Below are positions 1 to 5,841 of a stretch of DNA of 8,728 bases, one piece after another. The notes beneath the pieces were generated by a model. It made no database searches, was not told where the DNA came from, and worked only from the letters and a program-made list of their open reading frames with translations. Both the position numbers and the translations under genes were made by a program. Origin of the DNA: Halieaceae bacterium (GTDB lineage Bacteria > Pseudomonadota > Gammaproteobacteria > Pseudomonadales > Halieaceae); assembly GCA_002691565.1 (NCBI GenBank), contig NZIH01000047.1, positions 24,179-32,906 of the forward strand, in the 5' to 3' direction. Position 1 is the first letter of the stretch, and every line of letters starts with the position of its first letter.

Positions 1-2597
1 CCGGTCAACTACAGGTCAATAGCAGCGACTTAACGCTGGGGATTCCCACGCAATTCCCTGACCCCATGCAACTGGGGAATGTGAATGCCGTTATCGATTT
101 TGATCTCACCGATGATCAGATTGTGATCAGAAATGGACGCGCCGCAGCTCGAGCAGACGATTTTGAGGCGATGGCCTTGCTGGCGGGTGAGATTCCGTTT
201 TCACAGGCATCCGGTCGTTCGCCAACGCTCAACGTGGTCCTTGGCTCTGGTCGAGCTCCCGCATCGCGAGCACTGGCCTTCACACCAATGACCATCGACC
301 CTGATGCCTATCGATGGATGCAAACATCGCTTGGCACGGGTGAGGCAACTCAGATCGGGTTTATCCTGAGGGGTGGAGTCCGTAAGGTCGATTTTCCGCT
401 CAGATCCATTCAGCTGTCAGCCCTAGCTGACCTTGATGCCGTTACCATGATGCCGAGACTCCCTCTCGCAGAGTCGCTCATCGGCCATGTTGGGATTGAT
501 AACGGGTTGGTGACATTCGATGTGGATGCGGCACTGATAGGTGGTCTGGATATCAGCGAGGGGCTTGTCCAAGTAGGTAAACGCGACACCCGTCGCATGC
601 TGACCGCGCAGGCTACGATCGATGGCACATTACCCGTGGCAGTTGAGCAGGTTGCTGGTATTCCTTACGTTCCTGAGCGAGTGGTTGGGAAGTTACGAGA
701 TCTCACGGTCGATGGTCGAGTTCGCGGTTATTTCGATCTCTCGATACCCATTAAGGGTGCAGCGAAAATCCCTACCATCGCCACGAGAGTTGAAGTCAGC
801 GAAGCCACCGTATCCGTTGCCGCTCCTGCCATAACGCTTGAGCGGGTTAACGGTGACTTTGTGTATGAGTACCCGCGAGGTATTGCTGATGGTTCGCTAG
901 CAGCGCGCTTTGAAAATCAAGACATCCTCCTTGACCTGAACCTCGATTCGACCGATTTGGGGCTGTCTCAAAAAGGCTTCTCTATTGCCACTTCCGTGCG
1001 CCTGGGGAATGCCAATGTCAATAGGCTGTTGGGTGTTACGGTTCCCGACGGTTTGCTCGACGGCAGTTCAGCCTTCGATATCGTGTTTCAGGCCGGAGTG
1101 GGCGTGGCGCTCAACATTACCTCTAACCTCGATGGGTTGGCCATCGGTCTTCCCGCCCCATTCAGTAAAGTGCCTGAACAGAGCGAATTACTGAATATCG
1201 ATCTTAAAATTTCAGATGCAGTGTCCATTGATGCTGCTTATTCAAACAATCTGTCTCTCTCGATTGAGAAAGACGCTGAAAGCGCGTGGCGCGCATTGGC
1301 CTTGATCGGGGAGGTGAGTCGGGAGTACAAACTAAACGATGTCGACGCAGGTACAGCCGTTATTTCAGGCCGTGTTGAAGAGCTCGATATCAGCGCTTGG
1401 GCAGACACACAGACCCGCTTCAGCAGTGGCGACAATCTGGGTCTCCCTGCGATCGTTTGGCGTGATTTTTCCGTGGACAGGCTCGCGTTGGGCGAGACAG
1501 ATTTCGGCACGTTTTCCTCAACGGGGCAGTACGAGGGAGGACTGACATCATTGGGCCTTGTCGGCGATTTTATAAAGGCACAAATTGACTTCGATGGCCC
1601 TGAAGCGCAGTTGAATATCCAGATTGACTCGCTCTCCATCGACTCACTGCCAACTCTCAATGCCGCGGCGCTGGATATCGAATCGGACAACCCAGCTGCG
1701 GCTTCATGGCCGGCGATGCAGATTGCTGTTGATTCCCTGATTTTCAAAGGGCAAGACCTAGGTTCGCTCTCCTTCGACGCCTCGGTCTCGGAATCGAGTG
1801 TTGATTTGGCCCAATTTGATGGGAGTCTGGATGGCGTGACCTTCGGGCCGGAAAGTCGATTTAGCTGGCGAAGAGGCGACGGGTCGACCACGGGCGCCTC
1901 GCTTGATTTGACACTGCCCAATGCTGGCGAGGCGTTGACACTCCTTGATGCAAAGTCGGTCGTTGATTTCTCGTCCGGTAGAGTTGTGGGTAAGCTTGAG
2001 TGGCCTGGAGCGCCAACCGATTTTCAAGCGAACCAAGTCACTGGGGACCTTGAACTTCAACTGACATCGGGTTCGTTCCTGCCTGTGCCGTCGCAGGCCA
2101 CAGACCCCCTTCGCTTCATTGGGGTGTTTAATTTGGCGGGTCTTGTTCAGCGAGCCAATGTAAATCAGTTGTTCGATCCGGGGCTGACATTTGACCGGGC
2201 AAGTGGTGATTTTTCGCTCCGCCAGGGTGACGTCGACATCAACGAGTTTGCCATTCGAAACGGTGGGGGAAAACTGACCTTAGGCGGTGCTTATGACATG
2301 GATACGGAAAGCATTGACGCTGAGCTCGTCGTAACGTTGCCCTTGGTCGATAACATTCCATGGGTCGCCGCCTTGGCTGGCGGCTTGCCGATTGCTGCAG
2401 GCGCTTATCTGGCGAGCAAGGTATTTGAGGATCAAATGAAAAGCCTGTCCAGCGGAGTTTACTCAGTGACTGGGCCTGTAAGCTCGCCTGAAGTGAAATT
2501 TGTCCGTGTGTTTGACGCCAAATTGTCAACAAACAGAGATTCGAGTGCGACTGAAGGTCAGACTTCGGTCGATGTATCGGACAAGGAGCGTAAATAG
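1..2597 (+). CDS. yhdP: YhdP family AsmA-like envelope protein (5' truncated by window edge)
   Basis: The frame is open from base 3 to the TAG at 2595-2597, giving 864 visible residues. There is no start signal at the first internal ATG (base 66), and the family is usually about 1,270 residues long, so the N-terminal third, including the expected single membrane anchor, lies upstream of the window. The visible part is rich in alternating beta-strand segments and Asp/Gly turns, as expected of the long periplasmic groove of AsmA-type proteins. The last part is the most recognisable: an LRFIGVFNLAGL stretch, a GLTFDRASGDF segment, then a Gly/Ala-rich hydrophobic stretch (about residues 785-808) and a YSVTGPVSSPEVKF ending that matches the YhdP C-terminus, followed by a polar tail. 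In E. coli, YhdP works with TamB and YdbH in moving phospholipids to the outer membrane; the same role here is inferred. The gene meets yjgA tail to tail with a 40-base overlap, and tldD, its usual downstream neighbour, is absent. Confidence 0.9.
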   Translation, partial: GQLQVNSSDLTLGIPTQFPDPMQLGNVNAVIDFDLTDDQIVIRNGRAAARADDFEAMALLAGEIPFSQASGRSPTLNVVLGSGRAPASRALAFTPMTIDPDAYRWMQTSLGTGEATQIGFILRGGVRKVDFPLRSIQLSALADLDAVTMMPRLPLAESLIGHVGIDNGLVTFDVDAALIGGLDISEGLVQVGKRDTRRMLTAQATIDGTLPVAVEQVAGIPYVPERVVGKLRDLTVDGRVRGYFDLSIPIKGAAKIPTIATRVEVSEATVSVAAPAITLERVNGDFVYEYPRGIADGSLAARFENQDILLDLNLDSTDLGLSQKGFSIATSVRLGNANVNRLLGVTVPDGLLDGSSAFDIVFQAGVGVALNITSNLDGLAIGLPAPFSKVPEQSELLNIDLKISDAVSIDAAYSNNLSLSIEKDAESAWRALALIGEVSREYKLNDVDAGTAVISGRVEELDISAWADTQTRFSSGDNLGLPAIVWRDFSVDRLALGETDFGTFSSTGQYEGGLTSLGLVGDFIKAQIDFDGPEAQLNIQIDSLSIDSLPTLNAAALDIESDNPAAASWPAMQIAVDSLIFKGQDLGSLSFDASVSESSVDLAQFDGSLDGVTFGPESRFSWRRGDGSTTGASLDLTLPNAGEALTLLDAKSVVDFSSGRVVGKLEWPGAPTDFQANQVTGDLELQLTSGSFLPVPSQATDPLRFIGVFNLAGLVQRANVNQLFDPGLTFDRASGDFSLRQGDVDINEFAIRNGGGKLTLGGAYDMDTESIDAELVVTLPLVDNIPWVAALAGGLPIAAGAYLASKVFEDQMKSLSSGVYSVTGPVSSPEVKFVRVFDAKLSTNRDSSATEGQTSVDVSDKERK

Positions 2598-3085
2598 CGG
2601 AACAGCTTCCTTGCAGAAGCGGGTGCATGACCCCCGCGTTGCTCATCCTGTGCACTGCGAGTCAGTTGCCTGATAAGTTGTCGGTCACCGTGAGGCCAAA
2701 TTGCGAGGACTTCCGCTAAGGCGTCGTCGCCTCTGACTATGAGCGCATCGCGCGCGCCCTCAATTATTCGCTCCTGTGCCTTGGCCTTCCGAGATGTTTC
2801 ATGAAAGGCGTCAAGTGCGTCCGCTATTTGCTCCGCATCTGCGCTGCGCATGAGCTTACCGATGAACTGCATCTGGCGACGCTTACCACTGTGGTGCGAG
2901 ATTCGCTGTGCGAGTTGCACTGCCTCGATCAATGCCTCGTTATCAAGGTTGAGCTTCTGCAGCTGCGATGCCGAGAGCTCGACTAGCTGCTCCCCCAGAT
3001 TTTGAAGAGCATGCATTTGACGTTTACGCGCGCTTTTGCTCTCGACAAAGTTGTCATCATCGTCATAAAGAAAATCGTCAGACAT
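2558..3085 (-). CDS. yjgA: Ribosome biogenesis factor YjgA/DarP (DUF615)
   Basis: This is a 175-residue soluble protein; E. coli YjgA (DarP) is about 183. Family hallmarks are visible. There is an acidic N-terminus (residues 3-12), then a SKSARKRQMHALQNLGEQLV helix (16-35), the signature GKRRQMQFIGKLMR (67-80), and an ARKLFRYLR motif near the end (158-166). The E. coli protein binds late 50S precursors and helps mature the peptidyl-transferase centre; the same role is inferred from the family. The gene starts 6 bases after the mgtE stop on the same strand and I see no clear Shine-Dalgarno sequence before the ATG, so translation is probably coupled to mgtE. Its last 40 bases overlap the end of the convergent yhdP gene. 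In E. coli and Pseudomonas yjgA sits beside pmbA/tldD genes, so the mgtE linkage is a local arrangement. Confidence 0.93.
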   Translation of the reverse strand: MSDDFLYDDDDNFVESKSARKRQMHALQNLGEQLVELSASQLQKLNLDNEALIEAVQLAQRISHHSGKRRQMQFIGKLMRSADAEQIADALDAFHETSRKAKAQERIIEGARDALIVRGDDALAEVLAIWPHGDRQLIRQLTRSAQDEQRGGHAPASARKLFRYLRSLSDTSTEV

Positions 3086-3091
3086 GCTTGT

Positions 3092-4441
3092 TTAACCGTA
3101 AAAGTAGGCTGCCAGACCGAGAAATGCCAAGAACCCAACAACATCAGTGATTGTGGTGAGGACCACACCGCCGGCGAGCGCAGGGTCTATGTCTAATCGG
3201 TCGAGGATTAGTGGGAGCGACGCACCCGCGATACCGGCAGTGATGAGGTTAATGACAATGGCAACCGCAATGATAATCCCGAGGGTTATATCGCCAAACC
3301 AATACGATGCGATCACTGCGATGACCGCTGCCCATAACAGGCCGTTTATGATTGAGACAAGGATTTCTCGTCGCACCAACCACATTTCTGTTCGATCATT
3401 AATCTGACCCATCGCCATCGCGCGAATAAGAACGGTCAGGCTTTGTGTGCCTGCGATACCACCCATAGATGCGACAATGGGCATCAGCACTGCAAGTGCC
3501 ACGACTTTCTCGATGGTGTCCTGGAAAACGCCAATGACTGATGCCGCGAGAATGGCGGTCGCAAGATTGATGGCCAGCCAAACCGCACGCTGGGGCGCTG
3601 TGCTAAGAACAGGAGTGAATGCGTCTCCGTCACCCAGGCCCGCCATCACAGCGAGGCTGTGATCGGCTTGCTCTCGGATGACGTCAACGACATCATCAAT
3701 GGTGATCCTTCCAATCAATTTCCCATCCGGGTCGACGACGGGTGCTGAAATCCAGTCATTTCGCTCAAACCGTCGAGCTACCTCGTCGGCAGACGTCATC
3801 GCATCGAGAGGCTCGCGCTCGGTCTTCATCATCTCTCGAACTGAGGTACTAGGGTCTGACACGAGCAGTGTTCTGACGGGTAGCAGCCCGACGTACCTGT
3901 CATCGCGGTTAACCACGATCAGGCTGTCTGTATTTTCGGGCAATCGCGTGTGACGCCGCAGGTAACGGAGCACCACGTCCATGGTCAGATCGGCTCTGAT
4001 CGTGAGTGTGTCCGTGCTCATCAAACCGCCAGCGACATCGTCTGGATAACTGAGCACCGTCTCGAATCGCTCGCGATCATCCGTCGTCAGCGAATCAAGA
4101 ATCTTATCGGTATCGGCTTGAGGCAGCTCATGAAGAATGTCAGCGACGTCATCATCGTCCAGTTGAGCAATGAGTTCGGCAACGGCCTCAGGCCGCAGCT
4201 CGGCGAGGAAGTGATTTCGAATGTCATCGGGCAATTCGTTGAGAACATCGGCTTCCTGCTCATGATCGAGAAGGGTCCATAATTCGTCTCGGGTTGTCGG
4301 AGGCGATGAATTAATCAGGTGCGCGATGTCACCGGGCGACATATCTGCCAATAGCGAGGCGACGTCGGAGGGGGTGCCTGAGCGCAACGCATCAGTGACG
4401 CGAGTCACTGCAATGCTTGCTTGTGCGCTCATATCAACCAT
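3092..4441 (-). CDS. mgtE: MgtE magnesium channel/transporter
   Basis: At 449 residues this is nearly the same length as Thermus MgtE (450). The order is complete. An acidic helical N domain spans about 15-130, with ELRPEAVAELIAQL and DDDDVADILHELP repeats. Two CBS domains follow, roughly 138-200 and 203-260; the first begins AGGLMSTD and the second contains PVVDPDGKLIGRITIDDVVD. The hydrophobic channel domain, about 285-449, carries about five membrane helices. Within it are MPIVASMGGIAGTQ (320-333), the counterpart of the conserved GGN.G.Q region, and TTITDVVGF, whose Asp433 lines up with the pore Asp432 of Thermus MgtE. The protein sits in the inner membrane and passes Mg2+ down its gradient, with the acidic N and CBS domains closing the pore when cytosolic Mg2+ is high (family knowledge). 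The first ATG is chosen because a GAGAGGG ribosome site lies 7 bases upstream; the ATG three codons later would be too far away. It follows rapZ after 82 bases and precedes yjgA by 6. Confidence 0.96.
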   Translation of the reverse strand: MVDMSAQASIAVTRVTDALRSGTPSDVASLLADMSPGDIAHLINSSPPTTRDELWTLLDHEQEADVLNELPDDIRNHFLAELRPEAVAELIAQLDDDDVADILHELPQADTDKILDSLTTDDRERFETVLSYPDDVAGGLMSTDTLTIRADLTMDVVLRYLRRHTRLPENTDSLIVVNRDDRYVGLLPVRTLLVSDPSTSVREMMKTEREPLDAMTSADEVARRFERNDWISAPVVDPDGKLIGRITIDDVVDVIREQADHSLAVMAGLGDGDAFTPVLSTAPQRAVWLAINLATAILAASVIGVFQDTIEKVVALAVLMPIVASMGGIAGTQSLTVLIRAMAMGQINDRTEMWLVRREILVSIINGLLWAAVIAVIASYWFGDITLGIIIAVAIVINLITAGIAGASLPLILDRLDIDPALAGGVVLTTITDVVGFLAFLGLAAYFYG

Positions 4442-4448
4442 GATGTAT

Positions 4449-4455
4449 CCCTCTC
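4449..4455 (-). promoter_or_regulatory. Ribosome binding site of mgtE
   Basis: The minus strand reads GAGAGGG, seven bases before the ATG at 4439-4441. The spacing supports the start MVDMS over the internal Met4, which would lie 16 bases from the site. Confidence 0.75.
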
Positions 4456-4485
4456 AATTGCGCGTGAAGCGTAACACCGCTTGCG

Positions 4486-4520
4486 GGTTTTGACCGTGCG
4501 AACAAATACCACGTCAAACC
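4486..4520 (-). repeat. Imperfect inverted repeat in the rapZ-mgtE gap
   Basis: GGTTTTGAC (4486-4494) pairs with GTCAAACC (4513-4520) with one bulged T. The stem is extended inward by GTG (4496-4498) against CAC (4510-4512), leaving an 11-base loop. It starts 4 bases beyond the rapZ stop, which is the far end of the gap from the mgtE ribosome site. There is no run of U after it on the minus strand, so it is not a standard intrinsic terminator. It could be an mRNA 3'-end or leader structure, or a protein-binding palindrome; the sequence does not decide. Confidence 0.4.
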
Positions 4521-4523
4521 ACC

Positions 4524-5384
4524 CTACGATAAGGGCATATCTCTATGAAGCACCGTCACGCCCGAGTATTGCTCGGCGAGGGCCTTTCCGACCCGCTCTG
4601 TCATGTAGACAGAGCGGTGTTTGCCACCTGTGCAACCGATAGCAATGCTTAAATAGGCTCGTTGGCTTGCCTTATACATCGGGACCCAGCGAAGTAGCAT
4701 CTCGATAAGATCGCTCGCAACCTCATGTGTTTGCTTGTGGTTTTCAAGAAAGTCGATGACCGCGGGTGCTTGTCCTGTAGAGTCCCGCAATTCGGGTTCC
4801 CAGTGCGGGTTCGCTAACATCCGCATGTCGAGGACGATGTCGGCGTCCACGGGTGCGCCTTTTTTGAATCCAAATGACTGGACCTGGATTGATAGCGTTT
4901 GGGAGCTGGCCGCTCCGACACGCTCGCTCACCACCTCTCGCTGCTGATACGGCGACATTTCACTCGTGTCAATAATGAGATCAGCCGCGGAAGCCAGTGG
5001 CTCTAACAGCTCCCTCTCGGCAGCAATGGCATCGCTAAGCGACAGACCGTCTTTACTGAGCGGATGTCGCCGCCGAGTCTCGTTAAATCGTTTGCTCAAT
5101 GCCTGCGATGTCGCATCAAAAAAGATGAGCTGCAGTTCCAAGCCCTCGCGAAGCGTTCTTAAATAGTCCCGAAAGTCGGTAACGCCCGTGTACTCGGTCC
5201 TGATATCAATGCAGATGGCTAAGCCTGCATGGTTCGCTGATGACTGCTGTGAGAAGTGTTCTATGAGAAAGCTGACGAGCGCGAATGGCAGGTTGTCGAC
5301 ACAGTAATAGCCAAGGTCTTCCAGCTGGTTTAGGGCTGAACTTTTACCCGACCCGGAGGTGCCACTGACAATGAGAATTCGCAT
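4524..5384 (-). CDS. rapZ: RapZ, P-loop nucleotide-binding regulator (YvcJ/RapZ family)
   Basis: With the start at 5384 the protein has 286 residues, against 284 in E. coli. It opens MRILIVSGTSGSGKS with the Walker A loop at 8-15, followed by the family motif LEDLGYYCVDNLP. Other conserved blocks are ETRRRHPLS, ADLIIDTSEMS, FGFKKGAPVDADIVLDMR and NPHWEPELR. Near the end GCTGGKHRS (250-258) forms part of the C-terminal ligand/RNA site of the E. coli protein. In enterics RapZ senses glucosamine-6-phosphate and presents small RNA GlmZ to RNase E, controlling glmS; outside enterics that RNA partner is generally not known. The frame extends 16 codons upstream to 5432, but that ATG has no ribosome site, whereas AGAGAG lies 7 bases before 5384. 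The protein ends in HRDMPLS and lacks the basic tail of E. coli RapZ. It follows hpf directly, without ptsN, and npr is not found after it. Confidence 0.95.
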   Translation of the reverse strand: MRILIVSGTSGSGKSSALNQLEDLGYYCVDNLPFALVSFLIEHFSQQSSANHAGLAICIDIRTEYTGVTDFRDYLRTLREGLELQLIFFDATSQALSKRFNETRRRHPLSKDGLSLSDAIAAERELLEPLASAADLIIDTSEMSPYQQREVVSERVGAASSQTLSIQVQSFGFKKGAPVDADIVLDMRMLANPHWEPELRDSTGQAPAVIDFLENHKQTHEVASDLIEMLLRWVPMYKASQRAYLSIAIGCTGGKHRSVYMTERVGKALAEQYSGVTVLHRDMPLS

Positions 5385-5391
5385 GGTCTTG

Positions 5392-5397
5392 CTCTCT
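5392..5397 (-). promoter_or_regulatory. Ribosome binding site that sets the rapZ start
   Basis: The minus strand reads AGAGAG seven bases before the ATG at 5382-5384. No comparable purine run precedes the upstream in-frame ATG at 5430-5432, so the shorter protein beginning MRILIV is preferred; this also fits the family N-terminus. Confidence 0.6.
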
Positions 5398-5426
5398 TGC
5401 TCGCGCTTACCGGAGGTAGGCGAGCA
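5398..5426 (-). promoter_or_regulatory. Hairpin in the rapZ leader, abutting its ribosome binding site
   Basis: TGCTCGC (5398-5404) pairs perfectly with GCGAGCA (5420-5426). After a two-base bulge, TTACC (5407-5411) pairs with GGTAG (5415-5419) with one G-U type pair, leaving a three-base tip. On the minus strand the 3' arm of the stem ends immediately before AGAGAG, the rapZ ribosome site. There is no following U run, so it is not an intrinsic terminator. The stem could influence rapZ translation or mRNA processing; this is inference from position only. Confidence 0.5.
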
Positions 5427-5493
5427 TTGCATGTTAAAGCCAGCCCGATGAAATTAAAAAGGCCGGCAAAAGACGACTTTTTGGTTATATACC

Positions 5494-5516
5494 GACCAAG
5501 CAAATATCGCTTGATC
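5494..5516 (-). repeat. Hairpin just after hpf
   Basis: GACCAAGC (5494-5501) pairs with GCTTGATC (5509-5516) over 8 base pairs including one wobble, with a 7-base loop. It begins 11 bases after the hpf stop on the minus strand. The bases after it are AT-rich but are not a U run. It may stabilise the 3' end of the rpoN-hpf message or be a weak terminator. The stretch from here to the rapZ hairpin (5427-5493) holds no recognisable gene remnant. Confidence 0.4.
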
Positions 5517-5527
5517 CGATGAATGTT

Positions 5528-5815
5528 TTAGTGAGTTCGTTGTTTACGTTTGTGATCGGTGACTTGCCGGTCTAGTTTATCGATGACCGAGTCGATAGCC
5601 GGATACATGTCGGATAGTGTCTCGGAGGCGAAGAAGTCGGCTCCGGCTAGGTGAAGATTTGCTTCCGCTTTGTGCTTAGCCCGCTCGACAACCAAAACAA
5701 ATTCTATGTGGTCGATCGTGTCGCAGTGCCGTTGCACTCGTCTTAGTTTTTTGGAGATGTGCTCCCTTAATCCCTCGGTTACTTCTACGTGATGTCCACT
5801 GATAGTCAATCGCAT
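5528..5815 (-). CDS. hpf: Short-form ribosome hibernation promoting factor HPF
   Basis: This 95-residue protein is exactly the length of E. coli HPF, without the long C-terminal dimerisation domain. The single S30AE/YfiA domain shows the family pattern: LTISGHHVEVTEGLREHISKK at the start, a central VLVVERAKHKAEANLHLAG strand pair, then SETLSDMYPAIDSVIDKLDRQ and a basic tail (HKRKQRTH). HPF binds the 30S decoding region of idle ribosomes and, with RMF in gammaproteobacteria, forms inactive 100S dimers. It lies 26 bases after the rpoN stop, and CAGGAG is placed 8 bases before the ATG, so it is strongly translated from the rpoN message. In older literature this gene was read as a sigma-54 modulation protein because of its place next to rpoN. 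The next gene is rapZ, 143 bases on, where ptsN would be expected. Confidence 0.96.
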   Translation of the reverse strand: MRLTISGHHVEVTEGLREHISKKLRRVQRHCDTIDHIEFVLVVERAKHKAEANLHLAGADFFASETLSDMYPAIDSVIDKLDRQVTDHKRKQRTH

Positions 5816-5823
5816 GGCCTAAT

Positions 5824-5829
5824 CTCCTG
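5824..5829 (-). promoter_or_regulatory. Strong ribosome binding site of hpf
   Basis: The minus strand reads CAGGAG eight bases before the ATG at 5813-5815, inside the 26-base rpoN-hpf gap. It is the best Shine-Dalgarno match in the window, in keeping with an abundant ribosome-binding protein. Confidence 0.75.
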
Positions 5830-5841
5830 TCGTTTCAATAA

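Noticed and set aside
1238..1921. 227-codon open frame on the minus strand inside yhdP
   Set aside because: It is Ser/Pro-rich with no recognisable domain and lies wholly antisense to the well-supported yhdP frame; it reads as a codon-bias shadow.
2605..2637. Two small adjacent hairpins downstream of the yhdP stop as a terminator
   Set aside because: Stems are only 5 base pairs, they share bases, no U run follows, and the region is coding for yjgA.
3950..4282. 110-codon plus-strand frame opposite mgtE
   Set aside because: Antisense to conserved MgtE N-domain and CBS coding; no family resemblance and no ribosome site.
4442..4523. Mg2+-sensing riboswitch (M-box type) upstream of mgtE
   Set aside because: The gap is 82 bases, far shorter than an M-box, and none of the expected multi-helix layout is visible.
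5385..5432. Longer rapZ product starting 16 codons upstream
   Set aside because: No ribosome site before that ATG, the added residues do not look like the family N-terminus, and they span the leader hairpin.
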